NCBI RefSeq assembly: GCF_002095485.1
Contig: NZ_MLFS01000043.1
Coordinates: 1 to 43,508, forward strand
Source: Pantoea wallisii
GTDB lineage: Bacteria > Pseudomonadota > Gammaproteobacteria > Enterobacterales > Enterobacteriaceae
Direction: 5' to 3'
Length of the DNA stretch: 43,508 bases
Shown here: positions 8,861 through 17,785 of the stretch, in pieces
Position numbering within the stretch: the first letter of the stretch is position 1
Layout of the letters: every line of letters starts with the position of its first letter
Notes under the pieces: generated by a model
Databases searched by the model: none
The model's input: only the letters and a program-made list of their open reading frames with translations
What the model was told of the DNA's origin: nothing
Made by a program: the position numbers and the translations under genes

Positions 8861-9457
8861 TTTTTCCTCATATCACCGGGTGCGCACAGGCGCGCACCCG
8901 GCTGCGTCTATTCTCCGCAGTTGACTCTGTATATTTATGCGCACCGGGTTACGTTTGCGGTTTTTAACTGTAGGGTGCGCATTTATGCGCACCTGGCGCG
9001 GCGCGGGGTGCTGGCTGCACGTCCAGGCGCCCGGGCCAGCAAAGGCCCGCCCGATCGCAAAGGAACCCGGCATCCTGCCGATCGGCCGCGCCATCCCTGG
9101 CGCGGACGCTTTGCTCTCCGGGCGGGCCTTCGCTGGTCGTCAGGCATGGCCATGGCTGTGAATATGCCGGCCTTTGGTTACTGGCTTCGTATGGTCTAAC
9201 CCGGCTGCGTGTCCCGGCATTGATATGCGCCCGGGCGTTTGCAACTCTGCTGAAGGCGCGACAAAAATTGTTGAACACACATTGATATGCGCGAGGGCGT
9301 TTACGATCCTGCTGATGGCGCAGATCACCTGGCTGGCATCAGGGATCATGATTTCTGCCCAATCGTAGCGGCGCGAATAATCGCGCCTTAAACAGGCAGG
9401 CCCGTCGCCTAAAAAAAGAGAAGTGGCCAATTTTGCCCCTTCGCCGAATGAAAAAAA
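8861..9457. repeat. Non-coding palindrome- and repeat-rich region between yjfF and araA
   Basis: About 600 bases with no credible gene but dense symmetry. (a) A hairpin with perfect 10-bp arms at 8876-8885/8892-8901 (CCGGGTGCGC). (b) A near-loopless dyad GGTGCGCAT-tt-ATGCGCACC at 8974-8993. (c) 18-bp arms at 9036-9053 and 9119-9136 that pair at 17 of 18 positions. (d) A perfect CCGCGCC/GGCGCGG hairpin at 9086-9105 nested between them. (e) A direct repeat of about 44 bases at 9218-9261 and 9280-9323 (period 62), sharing CATTGATATGCGC, GGGCGTTT, TGCTGA and GGCGC. TTTATGCGCACC also occurs twice (8934, 8982). Short ORFs here have no recognisable product. It lies exactly where araD would follow araA, but no araD remnant is visible in any frame. 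Confidence 0.7.
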
Positions 9458-9480
9458 GCCGCGACAGTGCGCGGCTTTTT
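9451..9480 (-). terminator. Terminator of the araBA operon (bidirectional)
   Basis: A stem GCCGCG/CGCGGC (9458-9463 and 9470-9475) with a 6-base loop is flanked by seven A on the left and five T on the right. On the minus strand it lies 18 bases after the araA stop and ends in a T7 run, so it is an intrinsic terminator for araBA. It could also stop rightward transcription. Confidence 0.88.
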
Positions 9481-9497
9481 ATTAGCAGACTTTACGC

Positions 9498-10988
9498 TCA
9501 ACGACTCATTCGGTAATACGCTTCGTTCCAGCGCAATGCATCTTTGAATGCCGGCAGGCGCGTCTCTTCATCAATCACCAGCACTTCAATACCGTTCAGC
9601 TCGCCGTACAGATACATATCATCTAAATCCAGCGCCTGGCTGAACACCGTATGGTGTGCGCCGCCAGCCAGAATCCAGGCTTCAGAGGCAGTCGCCAGCG
9701 AGGGCTGGGCGCGCCACAGCGCGCGGGCAACCGGCAGCTTCGGCAGCGGATTTGGCTGCTCAATCGCATCCACCACATTGACTAGCAGGCGGAAGCGATC
9801 GCCAAGATCGATCACGCTGGCGTTGACCGCGCGTCCGGCTGGGGTAGAGAAGATCATCCGCGCCGGATCGGCTTTCGCGCCAATGCCGAGGAACTGCACA
9901 TCAATCAGCGGCTTCTCCTCTTTGGCGATAGAGGGGCACACTTCCAGCATATGCGAGCCCAGAACCAGATCATTGCCCGGTGAGAAGTGATAGGTGTAAT
10001 CCTCCATGAAGGATGTGCCGCCGGCGCGATTACCGGCCTGCACTTTGAGAATGTGCAGCAGTGCGGCGGTTTTCCAGTCGCCTTCGCCGGCAAAACCGTA
10101 GCCCTGGCCCATCAGACGCTGTACGGCCAAACCAGGCAGTTGTGTCATGCCATGCAGCGTCTGGAAATTGGTGGTAAAGGCTTTACAGCCTTCAGCATCC
10201 AGAAAACGCTTCAGGCCCAACTCGATACGCGCGGCATCCAGCACGTTCTGGCGCTTGTCACCGTGCACCGAGGCCGCTTCGCTGAACAGATACTGGCTCT
10301 CATACTCATCCACCAGCGCATGCACATCGCCGTCGCTTACGCTGTTGACGACGTCAACCAGATCGCCGACGCCCCAGCCGTTAACCGCGTAGCCGAACTG
10401 GATCTGCGCCGCCACTTTGTCGCCTTCGGTTACGGCCACTTCACGCATATTGTCGCCGAAACGCGCCACTTTGAGCTGCTGGCTGGCCTGTTTCGCCAGC
10501 GCAGCGTTGATCCAGCGACCGATGCGCTGCTGGCTGGCGCTATCCTGCCAGTGGCCGGTCACCACGCTGTGCTGCAGCCCCATGCGTGCACCAATAAAGC
10601 CAAACTCACGGCCGCCGTGTGCGGTCTGGTTCAGGTTCATAAAGTCCATGTCCATACTGTCCCATGGAATCTCCGCGTTGAACTGGGTATGGAACTGCAA
10701 CAGGGGCTTATGCAAAATGCTTAAACCGCCAATCCACATCTTGGCTGGCGAGAAGGTGTGCAGCCAGGTGATGATCCCAGCGCACTGGTTGTCATGATTG
10801 GCTTCGCGACACAGCGCCAGCGCCTCATCCGGTGACTTCACCAGCGGCTTCAGCTCCAGCGGCACCGGCAATGTGCCCGCCTGGTTCAGTCCATCTATTA
10901 CCTGACGCGCGTGCTGTTCCACCTGACGCAGAGTTTCCGCTCCGTAGAGATGCTGTGTACCAATCACAAACCAAACTTTCTGTTCCAT
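9498..10988 (-). CDS. araA: L-arabinose isomerase AraA
   Basis: AraA converts L-arabinose to L-ribulose in the cytoplasm using Mn2+; 496 aa, close to the 500 aa of E. coli. It begins [16 protein letters not shown]. The metal-binding/catalytic regions are conserved: [29 protein letters not shown] and GGAHHTVFS. The start lies 11 bases after the araB stop, with AAGGAGCG as ribosome site. It is the last gene of the operon: an intrinsic terminator follows and araD is absent, so L-ribulose-5-phosphate epimerase must come from another locus. Confidence 0.97.
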   Translation of the reverse strand: MEQKVWFVIGTQHLYGAETLRQVEQHARQVIDGLNQAGTLPVPLELKPLVKSPDEALALCREANHDNQCAGIITWLHTFSPAKMWIGGLSILHKPLLQFHTQFNAEIPWDSMDMDFMNLNQTAHGGREFGFIGARMGLQHSVVTGHWQDSASQQRIGRWINAALAKQASQQLKVARFGDNMREVAVTEGDKVAAQIQFGYAVNGWGVGDLVDVVNSVSDGDVHALVDEYESQYLFSEAASVHGDKRQNVLDAARIELGLKRFLDAEGCKAFTTNFQTLHGMTQLPGLAVQRLMGQGYGFAGEGDWKTAALLHILKVQAGNRAGGTSFMEDYTYHFSPGNDLVLGSHMLEVCPSIAKEEKPLIDVQFLGIGAKADPARMIFSTPAGRAVNASVIDLGDRFRLLVNVVDAIEQPNPLPKLPVARALWRAQPSLATASEAWILAGGAHHTVFSQALDLDDMYLYGELNGIEVLVIDEETRLPAFKDALRWNEAYYRMSR

Positions 10989-10999
10989 TCATCGCTCCT

Positions 11000-12685
11000 T
11001 TACTTAGCGGATGCGGCGCGGGCGGCATACTGCGGTTCAGCGGCCTGGCACCAGTTTTGATAACGTTGATAGAGTTGCTGATAAGCGGTAACGCGCAGGC
11101 TATTGGGATGCAGGGTGATCTCAATCGGGCTCGCCATGACCTGCTGGGCTGCCGGCACATCGCGGTATACGCCGGCTGCCACGGCGGCAAAGATTGCCGC
11201 CCCCAGCGCACAGCACTCGTCAGAAGCGACGATATCCAGCGGACGGTTCATCACATCGCAGCAGGCCTGCATAATGGCAGGGGATTTCCGCGCGATACCG
11301 CCAAGCGTCAGGATGCTCTGTACAGGGATCGCCTGCTGTTCAAAGCACTCCATAATGGCGCGCGCGCCGAATGCGGTTGCAGCGATCAGACCGCCGAACA
11401 GCGCCGGCGCATCGGTGCCCAGGTTAAGATCGGTGATCACCCCTTTCAGGCGCTGGTTGGCATCCGGCGTGCGGCGGCCATTGAACCAGTCCAGTACCAC
11501 CGGCAGGTGATCGAGCTGTGGATTGGCAGCCCAGGCGTCTGTCAGCCTGCGGATGAGATCCTGCTGCAGCGTAGCCAGCTGCGGCTGTAGCTCAGGGTGC
11601 AGCGCTGCCGCCTGCTGCAGCGGCCAGCCGAGCAGACGGCTAAACCAGGCGTAGATATCACCAAATGCCGACTGACCGGCTTCGCAGCCAATTGCACCCG
11701 GCATGACGCTGCCATCGACCTGGCCACAAATGCCTTTTATTGCGCGATCCCCAACGGTTTCGCTGTCCGCGATAAGAATGTCGCAGGTTGAGGTGCCAAT
11801 CACCTTCACCAGCGTGTAGGGCTGCGCGCCGGCGCCGACGGCGCCCATATGGCAGTCGAAAGCACCGCCGGAGAGAATGACCTGTGTTGATAACCCCAGG
11901 CGCTGCGCCCACTCGGTGCTCAGCGTGCCAACCGGCACATCGGCGGTGAAGGTCTCGGTGAAGAGCGGGGAGTCAAGCTGCTCCACCAGCATAGGATCGA
12001 GCGCGCGGAAGAACGCCGCCGGCGGTAAGCCCTGCCACTCCGGATGCCATAACGACTTATGCCCGGCGGCGCAGCGCCCACGGCGCAGCTGAGCCGGCGC
12101 GGTGGTGCCGCTCAGCAGGGCAGGCACCCAGTCGCACAACTCCACCCAGGAGACCGCGGCTTCGCGCACTGCGGCGTCTTCACGTGAGACATGCAGAATT
12201 TTTGCCCAGAACCACTCAGAGGAGTAAACGCCGCCGATATAGCGTGTGTAGTCGGTAAACTGGCCGCTGCGGCACAGGCGGTTGATCTCTTCAGCCTCTT
12301 CAATGGCAGTGTGATCTTTCCACAGCACAAACATGGCGTTGGGATTGTCGGCAAACTCCGGACGCAGCGCCAGTACGTTGCCATCGCGATCAACAGGCGC
12401 CGGCGTTGAGCCGGTTGAATCTACGCCAATCCCTATTACTGCAGCTCGCTGTTCCGGTGTTAAGGCCTGCACCACGCTGACCACCGCCTGCTCCAGTGCA
12501 TCAATGTAATCCTGCGGATGGTGACGAAAGCGATTGACGTGCGCATCGCAGAATTCACCCTTCGCCCAGCGCGGATAATTCACTACTGCTTTTTCCAGCT
12601 CTTTGCCGCTGTGGCAGTCAACTGCCAGCGCGCGCACCGAGTCACTGCCAAAATCCAGCCCAATTGTGATAGCGCCAGCGCCCAT
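11000..12685 (-). CDS. araB: Ribulokinase AraB
   Basis: AraB phosphorylates L-ribulose to L-ribulose 5-phosphate; it is a FGGY-family sugar kinase of 561 aa. The N-terminal ATPase-fold motif is [18 protein letters not shown], and the C-terminal part has the family segments [11 protein letters not shown] and [19 protein letters not shown] precedes the ATG at suitable distance. It is the first gene of a two-gene araBA operon that reads away from araF. Its control region (12686-13050) holds AraC-type half-sites but, unlike in E. coli, not the araC gene. Confidence 0.96.
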   Translation of the reverse strand: MGAGAITIGLDFGSDSVRALAVDCHSGKELEKAVVNYPRWAKGEFCDAHVNRFRHHPQDYIDALEQAVVSVVQALTPEQRAAVIGIGVDSTGSTPAPVDRDGNVLALRPEFADNPNAMFVLWKDHTAIEEAEEINRLCRSGQFTDYTRYIGGVYSSEWFWAKILHVSREDAAVREAAVSWVELCDWVPALLSGTTAPAQLRRGRCAAGHKSLWHPEWQGLPPAAFFRALDPMLVEQLDSPLFTETFTADVPVGTLSTEWAQRLGLSTQVILSGGAFDCHMGAVGAGAQPYTLVKVIGTSTCDILIADSETVGDRAIKGICGQVDGSVMPGAIGCEAGQSAFGDIYAWFSRLLGWPLQQAAALHPELQPQLATLQQDLIRRLTDAWAANPQLDHLPVVLDWFNGRRTPDANQRLKGVITDLNLGTDAPALFGGLIAATAFGARAIMECFEQQAIPVQSILTLGGIARKSPAIMQACCDVMNRPLDIVASDECCALGAAIFAAVAAGVYRDVPAAQQVMASPIEITLHPNSLRVTAYQQLYQRYQNWCQAAEPQYAARAASAK

Positions 12686-12816
12686 TGGGATTCTCCTGTG
12701 TGAGTTAGCTGGCTCTATCCTGGAATGTCGCCGCCTGAGCGGTTAGTCATCAGCGGCTGAGAATATGCACTTTTCTGTCATCGCCAGGGTTGTGTGATCG
12801 ACAGCAAAAGTTAATG

Positions 12817-12854
12817 ACCGGTTAATTTGGCTGAATATATGGAGAATTTAGTCA
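12817..12854 (-). promoter_or_regulatory. Candidate AraC I1-I2 direct repeat for araBA
   Basis: Read on the minus strand, TGACTAAATTCTCCATA (12854-12838) resembles the E. coli araI1 half-site, which ends TCCATA. After a 4-base spacer, CAGCCAAATTAACCGGT (12833-12817) resembles I2 (AGC at the left, CC at the right). The 21-base period equals that of E. coli I1-I2 and the order is the activating one toward araB. The second half-site is weak. Confidence 0.45.
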
Positions 12855-12989
12855 TCGTTTTAGGATGTGATACCGCTCTACATTTTTCGCTGCTTTTCCC
12901 GCTACAACTAGCCCAGCGTTTGCACAGCCTTTGTACAACCTTTGAGCTAACGCGCTGATTTTGCGCTGTACCCAAACGTGAAGTCTGAT

Positions 12990-13003
12990 TGGTAGCGTTT
13001 ACA
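12990..13003 (+). promoter_or_regulatory. Candidate LacI/GalR-type operator upstream of araF
   Basis: TGGTAGCGTTTACA departs from the pattern TGNAANCGNTTNCA at one position. It lies 48 bases before the araF start, at promoter distance. A similar, better match precedes ytfQ. With one mismatch in a 14-base pattern, a chance match is possible. Confidence 0.35.
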
Positions 13004-13050
13004 CCGATTCTTAATTAACAGCGAAAAACCCCATTGTGCCGGAGAGCATC

Positions 13051-14028
13051 ATGCATAAATTCACTAAAGCGCTGGCGGCGGTAGGTCTCGCCGCGGTTAT
13101 GTCACAATCCGCTATCGCCGAGACCATGAAACTCGGATTTCTTGTCAAACAGCCGGAGGAGCCCTGGTTCCAGACCGAGTGGAAATTTGCCGATAAAGCC
13201 GGCAAAGATCTCGGTTTCGAAGTGATCAAAATCGCGGTTCCGGATGGCGAGAAAACGCTCAATGCCATCGACAGTCTGGCAGCCAGCGGCGCGAAAGGAT
13301 TTGTGATCTGTACGCCCGATCCCAAGCTGGGCTCGGCCATTGTGGCCAAAGCGCGCAGCTACGATCTGAAAGTCATCGCGGTTGATGACCAGTTCGTGAC
13401 GGCCAAAGGCAAACCAATGGATACCGTGCCGCTGGTGATGATGGCCGCAACCAAAATTGGCGAGCGTCAGGGGCAAGAGCTGTACAAAGAGATGCAGAAG
13501 CGTGGCTGGGACGTGAAAGAGACAGCGGTGATGGCGATTACCGCTAACGAGCTGGATACCGCACGTCGCCGCACCGGCGGCTCAATGGATGCGCTGAAAG
13601 CGGCAGGCTTCCCGGAGAAGCAGATCTATCAGGTGCCAACCAAATCCAACGATATCCCTGGCGCGTTTGACGCCGGTAACTCGCTGCTGGTGCAGCATCC
13701 GGAAGTGAAGCACTGGCTGATTGTCGGCATGAACGATAACACCGTACTGGGCGGCGTGCGCGCCACCGAAGGCCAGGGCTTTAAAGCGCCGGACGTCATC
13801 GGCATTGGCATTAACGGCGTTGATGCGATAAGCGAACTGTCAAAAGGCGCCGCGACCGGTTTCTACGGTTCACTGCTGCCAAGCCCGGATGTGCATGGCT
13901 ATAAGAGCAGCCAGATGCTCTACAACTGGGTAACCAAAGGTGAAGAGCCGGCGAAGTTTACCGAGGTGACCGATGTGGTGCTGATTACCCGCGACAATTT
14001 TAAAACCGAGCTGGCGAAGAAAGGCTGA
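13051..14028 (+). CDS. araF: L-arabinose ABC transporter, periplasmic binding protein AraF
   Basis: AraF is the high-affinity periplasmic L-arabinose receptor of AraFGH. The 325-aa product starts MHKFTKALAAVGLAAVMSQS, a signal peptide cut after AIA, and the mature sequence begins ETMKLGFLVKQPEEPWFQTE. It is nearly identical to the E. coli protein through the sugar site, including KVIAVDDQFV and GMNDNTVLGG. The ATG at 13051 follows GGAGAG at 13041-13046; a GTG at 13036 would place the ribosome site inside the gene. A long palindromic element separates it from araG, as is common for highly expressed binding proteins. Confidence 0.96.
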   Translation: MHKFTKALAAVGLAAVMSQSAIAETMKLGFLVKQPEEPWFQTEWKFADKAGKDLGFEVIKIAVPDGEKTLNAIDSLAASGAKGFVICTPDPKLGSAIVAKARSYDLKVIAVDDQFVTAKGKPMDTVPLVMMAATKIGERQGQELYKEMQKRGWDVKETAVMAITANELDTARRRTGGSMDALKAAGFPEKQIYQVPTKSNDIPGAFDAGNSLLVQHPEVKHWLIVGMNDNTVLGGVRATEGQGFKAPDVIGIGINGVDAISELSKGAATGFYGSLLPSPDVHGYKSSQMLYNWVTKGEEPAKFTEVTDVVLITRDNFKTELAKKG

Positions 14029-14086
14029 TGTAAGTTGGTTTTTAGCCGTCCTGGATGTGATGTTAATTAACAGGCAGCCGACATAT

Positions 14087-14185
14087 TTCGTGCTGTAGCA
14101 AGGCGACAAGCACGTTTATCCCCGGGAGCTTACTGAAGTAAGTGACCGGGGTAAACGTGGACAGCCAACGCCGCTACGGTGCGAA
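14087..14185. repeat. 99-bp palindromic element between araF and araG
   Basis: A nearly complete inverted repeat. The outer ends TTCGTGC-GTAGC-GGCG (from 14087) and CGCC-GCTAC-GTGCGAA (to 14185) pair imperfectly. The middle arms at 14111-14125 and 14146-14159 (CACGTTTA-CCCCGG) pair with a single extra base. The centre folds as CTTACT-GA-AGTAAG. The core GGGAGCTTACT...AGTAAGTGAC resembles dispersed intergenic palindromes I recall from Yersinia, Serratia and Erwinia genomes (YPAL-like); that assignment is from memory. In the transcript it would be a stable hairpin behind araF. Confidence 0.75.
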
Positions 14186-14209
14186 GTAGGGAGGCTTAGA
14201 GGAGTTCCC

Positions 14210-15730
14210 ATGAACACGGATCACGCTTTTCTGTCATTTCATGGCATCAGCAAAACCTTTCCTGGCGTAAAAGCGCTGCAGGATATCTCGTTCCAGTGCC
14301 GCGCCGGGGAAGTGCACGCATTGATGGGCGAAAACGGGGCAGGAAAGTCAACGCTGCTTAAAATTCTCAGCGGCAGCTATCAGCCCAGCGGCGGCGAAAT
14401 CCGCATTAAAGGCGAGGCAAAAAGCTTCAATACCACCGTTGAGGCGCTGGATGCCGGCGTAGCCATTATCTACCAGGAGCTGCATCTGGTGCCGGAGATG
14501 AGCGTGGCGGAGAATATCTATCTCGGCCAGCTGCCGCACAAGCGGGGCCTGGTAAACCGCAAGCTGCTGCGCTACGAGGCGGGTTTGCAGCTGAAAAATT
14601 TAGGCATGGATATCGATCCCGACATGCCGCTGAAGTACCTGTCGCTGGGGCAGTGGCAGATGGTGGAGATCGCCAAAGCGCTGGCGCGCAATGCGCGCAT
14701 CATCGCCTTTGATGAGCCAACCAGCTCGCTGTCCGCGCGCGAAATCGAGCATCTGTTCCGCGTGATTCGTCAGCTGCGGGAAGAGGGCCGCGTGGTGCTG
14801 TATGTCTCGCACCGCATGGAGGAAATTTTCGCCCTGAGTGACGCCATCACCGTGTTCAAAGATGGCCGTTACGTCCGCACCTTTACCGATATGCCAAATA
14901 CCCATCATGACGATCTGGTGCAGGCGATGGTGGGCCGCAATCTGGGGGATATCTATGGTTACGCGCCACGCGAGTTGGGGCCCGTGCGTTTGCAGCTGGA
15001 CCAGGTGGAGGCGAAGGGCGTGCGTATGCCCGTTTCACTGACGGTACGCGCCGGGGAGATTGTCGGGCTGTTTGGTCTGGTCGGCGCCGGACGCAGTGAG
15101 CTGATGAAAGGGCTGTTTGGGGCGACGAAACTGCGCGGCGGGACGGTCACGCTGGATGGCAAAAAGCTGAACATCCGCGAGCCGATTGACGCCATCCGCG
15201 CCGGCATCATGCTGTGCCCGGAAGATCGCAAAGCCGAAGGCATTATTCCGGTGCACTCGGTGCGTGAAAACATCAACATCAGCGCACGGCGGCACAATCT
15301 TAGCGCCGGTTGCCTGATCAAACCCACGTGGGAAGCAAAAAACGCCGATCACCATATCCGTTCGCTGAACATCAAAACGCCGGGTGCGCAGCAGCTGATC
15401 ATGAACCTCTCGGGCGGTAACCAGCAGAAGGCCATTCTCGGCCGCTGGCTGTCGGAAGAGATGCACGTGATTCTGCTCGATGAGCCGACGCGCGGCATTG
15501 ATGTCGGTGCCAAACATGAGATCTATAACCTGATTTATGAGCTGGCGAACAAGGGCATCGCGGTACTGTTTGCCTCCAGCGATCTGCCTGAAGTAATGGG
15601 GCTGGCCGACCGCATTGTCGTAATGCGCGAAGGCGAAATCGCAGGTGAATTATCCCACGACGCCGCCACGGAGCAGCTGACGCTGAGCCTGGCTATGCCG
15701 AAAACCCCTCAAGCGGCCGCCGTGGCCTGA
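14210..15730 (+). CDS. araG: L-arabinose ABC transporter, ATP-binding protein AraG
   Basis: This is the double-domain ATPase of the arabinose importer, 506 aa, paralogous to YtfR in the same window. Domain 1 has Walker [10 protein letters not shown], signature [15 protein letters not shown] and Walker [11 protein letters not shown]. Domain 2 has the modified loop LVGAGRSE, signature LSGGNQQK and Walker [16 protein letters not shown] precedes the ATG. The gene is separated from araF by 181 bases containing a palindromic element and is followed by araH after 17 bases. Confidence 0.96.
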   Translation: MNTDHAFLSFHGISKTFPGVKALQDISFQCRAGEVHALMGENGAGKSTLLKILSGSYQPSGGEIRIKGEAKSFNTTVEALDAGVAIIYQELHLVPEMSVAENIYLGQLPHKRGLVNRKLLRYEAGLQLKNLGMDIDPDMPLKYLSLGQWQMVEIAKALARNARIIAFDEPTSSLSAREIEHLFRVIRQLREEGRVVLYVSHRMEEIFALSDAITVFKDGRYVRTFTDMPNTHHDDLVQAMVGRNLGDIYGYAPRELGPVRLQLDQVEAKGVRMPVSLTVRAGEIVGLFGLVGAGRSELMKGLFGATKLRGGTVTLDGKKLNIREPIDAIRAGIMLCPEDRKAEGIIPVHSVRENINISARRHNLSAGCLIKPTWEAKNADHHIRSLNIKTPGAQQLIMNLSGGNQQKAILGRWLSEEMHVILLDEPTRGIDVGAKHEIYNLIYELANKGIAVLFASSDLPEVMGLADRIVVMREGEIAGELSHDAATEQLTLSLAMPKTPQAAAVA

Positions 15731-15747
15731 AGTAAAGGAGAGTAATC

Positions 15748-16734
15748 ATGGCTTCATCTACCACGTCCAATACGCCACCTGCGCAGCGCAGTGGGCTGCA
15801 ACTCGGACGTATCTGGGACAACTTCGGCATGCTGGTGGTGTTTGCGCTGCTGTTTATTGTCTGCGCAATTTTCGTGCCCAACTTTGGCTCCTTCATCAAT
15901 ATGAAAGGGCTTGGGCTGGCGATGTCGATGTCCGGCATGGTGGCGTGCGGGATGCTGTTCTGCCTGGCGTCGGGGGATTTTGACCTCTCCGTGGCCTCGG
16001 TGATCGCCTGCGCCGGCGTGGTGACGGCGGTGGTCATTAACATGACCGAAAGTTTATGGATTGGCGTGGCGGCAGGGCTGCTGCTGGGCATGGCGACCGG
16101 CTTTATCAACGGCTTCGTTATCGCCCGTCTGAAGATCAATGCGCTGATCACCACGCTGGCGACCATGCAGATTGTGCGCGGCCTCGCGTATATCTTCTCT
16201 GACGGTAAAGCCGTGGGCATTGAGGACGAGCGCTTCTTTACCCTTGGCTACGCTAACTGGCTTGGCGTACCGGCACCCATCTGGCTGACCATCGCTACCA
16301 TGATTGTGTTTGGTTTCCTGCTCAACAAAACCACCTTCGGGCGTAATACGCTGGCGATTGGCGGTAATGAAGAAGCAGCGCGTCTGGCGGGTGTACCGGT
16401 GGTGCGTACCCGCATCATTATCTTTATCCTTTCCGGACTGGTATCGGCTGCGGCCGGCATCATTCTGGCTTCACGCATGACCAGCGGCCAGCCGATGACC
16501 TCGCTGGGATATGAGCTGATTGTCATCTCTGCCTGCGTTTTGGGCGGCGTGTCGCTGAAGGGCGGTATTGGCAAAATCTCCTATGTGGTTGCCGGGGTAC
16601 TGATCCTCGGTACCGTTGAGAATGCGATGAATTTATTGAATATCTCGCCATTCTCACAGTATGTGGTGCGTGGTTTGATACTGTTAGCGGCTGTGATTTT
16701 TGACCGCTACAAACAGAAAAGCAAAGCCGCCTGA
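15748..16734 (+). CDS. araH: L-arabinose ABC transporter, permease AraH
   Basis: This is the inner-membrane permease of AraFGH, 328 aa. The cytoplasmic N terminus (MASSTTSNTPPAQRSGLQLG) precedes about ten hydrophobic segments. The conserved family loop reads LFCLASGDFDLSVASVIA, where YtfT and YjfF have TGGIDLSVGAV. AAGGAG lies just before the start. It ends with the basic tail DRYKQKSKAA, and the araC gene follows after 56 bases, so araFGH and araC may share a transcript. Confidence 0.95.
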   Translation: MASSTTSNTPPAQRSGLQLGRIWDNFGMLVVFALLFIVCAIFVPNFGSFINMKGLGLAMSMSGMVACGMLFCLASGDFDLSVASVIACAGVVTAVVINMTESLWIGVAAGLLLGMATGFINGFVIARLKINALITTLATMQIVRGLAYIFSDGKAVGIEDERFFTLGYANWLGVPAPIWLTIATMIVFGFLLNKTTFGRNTLAIGGNEEAARLAGVPVVRTRIIIFILSGLVSAAAGIILASRMTSGQPMTSLGYELIVISACVLGGVSLKGGIGKISYVVAGVLILGTVENAMNLLNISPFSQYVVRGLILLAAVIFDRYKQKSKAA

Positions 16735-16739
16735 TAACC

Positions 16740-16764
16740 GTGGCGCAACCGGGGGTTGCGCCAC
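16740..16764. terminator. Strong hairpin between araH and araC
   Basis: A perfect 11-bp stem, GTGGCGCAACC/GGTTGCGCCAC, with a GGG loop starts 6 bases after the araH stop. Only TTCATCTT follows, not a clean T run, so termination may be partial and read-through into araC is possible. It may equally serve as a 3' end stabiliser. Confidence 0.6.
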
Positions 16765-16790
16765 TTCATCTTGCGTAAAGTGAGGGCACT

Positions 16791-17708
16791 ATGTACCACC
16801 GTGAACCGCCGAGTGAGCAGCAGAACCCCTTATTGCCTGGCTACCCCTTCAACGCCTGGCTGGTGGCGGGACTGACGCCGATTAACGCAAATGACCCGCT
16901 CGACTTCTTTATTGATCGCCCGCACGGCATGAAAGGCTACATCCTCAATCTGACCATCAAAGGTCAGGGCCGGGTATTTGATGGTGAATCGGCGTTTGAC
17001 TGTGAGCCAGGCGACCTGCTGCTGTTCCAGCCAAAAACTGCGCACTATTACGGCCGCGCGCCGGACAGCCCGTGCTGGCACCACCGCTGGGTCTATTTCC
17101 GTCCCCGCGCTTACTGGACCGACTGGCTGCAGTGGCAGGATGAGAGCCAGGGCGTAGGCCGTTTACGCCTGCCGGAGGCGCTGCGTGCCGAATTTGACCG
17201 GCTGTTTGCCAGCATTGAACAGACCCACAACTCGGGCCGACGTTTCGCTGAGGAGCTGGCGATGAATCTGCTGGAGCGCCTGCTGCTGCGTGCCGTGGAG
17301 GAGGATCCGCGCAGCCATCAGCAGATCCGCGATCCGCGGGTGATCGAAGCCTGCCAGTACGTGACGCATCACCTCGCCAGCGAGGTCAAGATCGAAGAGG
17401 TGGCGCGCCACGTTTGTCTTTCGCCTTCGCGTCTGGCGCACCTGTTCCGCGAGCAGATGGGCATTAACCTGCTGCGCTGGCGTGAAGATCAGCGAGTGAT
17501 TCGTGCCAAGCTACTGCTGCAAACGACCCAGGAACCGATTGCCTCGGTAGGGCGTGAAGTGGGCTATGACGATCAGCTCTACTTCTCCCGCGTATTCCGC
17601 AAACGCGTAGGCGTGAGCCCCAGCGATTTCCGTCGCCGCAGTCAGGATGCGCACGATGCGTTAGTGGCCCAGGAGAGCTGGCAACCGGCACGGAGTGCGA
17701 TCTCCTGA
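16791..17708 (+). CDS. araC: Arabinose operon regulator AraC
   Basis: AraC activates or represses arabinose genes depending on L-arabinose; 305 aa. The N-terminal arm and arabinose-binding cupin follow the E. coli protein closely: [35 protein letters not shown] and [10 protein letters not shown]. The C-terminal domain has two helix-turn-helix units, the first around [19 protein letters not shown] and the second around [20 protein letters not shown]. Unusually, it lies downstream of araFGH and is codirectional with it, not divergent from araB as in E. coli, so the classical araC-araBAD looping arrangement cannot exist here in the same form. Confidence 0.95.
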   Translation: MYHREPPSEQQNPLLPGYPFNAWLVAGLTPINANDPLDFFIDRPHGMKGYILNLTIKGQGRVFDGESAFDCEPGDLLLFQPKTAHYYGRAPDSPCWHHRWVYFRPRAYWTDWLQWQDESQGVGRLRLPEALRAEFDRLFASIEQTHNSGRRFAEELAMNLLERLLLRAVEEDPRSHQQIRDPRVIEACQYVTHHLASEVKIEEVARHVCLSPSRLAHLFREQMGINLLRWREDQRVIRAKLLLQTTQEPIASVGREVGYDDQLYFSRVFRKRVGVSPSDFRRRSQDAHDALVAQESWQPARSAIS

Positions 17709-17726
17709 GTTTTCAGGTGATTCCGC

Positions 17727-17775
17727 CTTGTTCTTACTGACTGATTCGTCTTAAATCAGTCAGGTCACGAACAAG
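17727..17775 (+). promoter_or_regulatory. Long hairpin abutting the ydgJ ribosome-binding site
   Basis: An inverted repeat with two nested arm pairs: outer CTTGTTC (17727-17733) with GAACAAG (17769-17775), and inner CTGACTGATT (17737-17746) with AATCAGTCAG (17754-17763). The outer arm ends directly at the AGGAG that serves ydgJ. It may be a DNA operator, a weak terminator for araC (no T run) or a translation-control structure; the sequence alone cannot decide. Confidence 0.55.
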
Positions 17776-17785
17776 AGGAGTGAGA

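Larger units (their letters stand above)
12686..13050. promoter_or_regulatory. Divergent araB-araF control region
   Basis: This 365-base intergenic region must carry both the leftward araBA and the rightward araFGH promoters. It holds a candidate AraC direct repeat (12817-12854) placed for araB and a LacI/GalR-like dyad (12990-13003) placed for araF. A partial CRP-like element, TGTGA-TACCGC-TCTAC, occurs at 12867-12882, and TGTGATCGACAGCA at about 12792-12805 is another imperfect one. No gene is present. Confidence 0.75.

Noticed and set aside
8921..9430. Several 70-100 aa ORFs on both strands in the yjfF-araA gap
   Set aside because: They overlap each other, follow the palindromic repeats and have no ribosome sites or known motifs; treated as repeat DNA. 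A search for araD-like sequence in these frames by eye was also negative.
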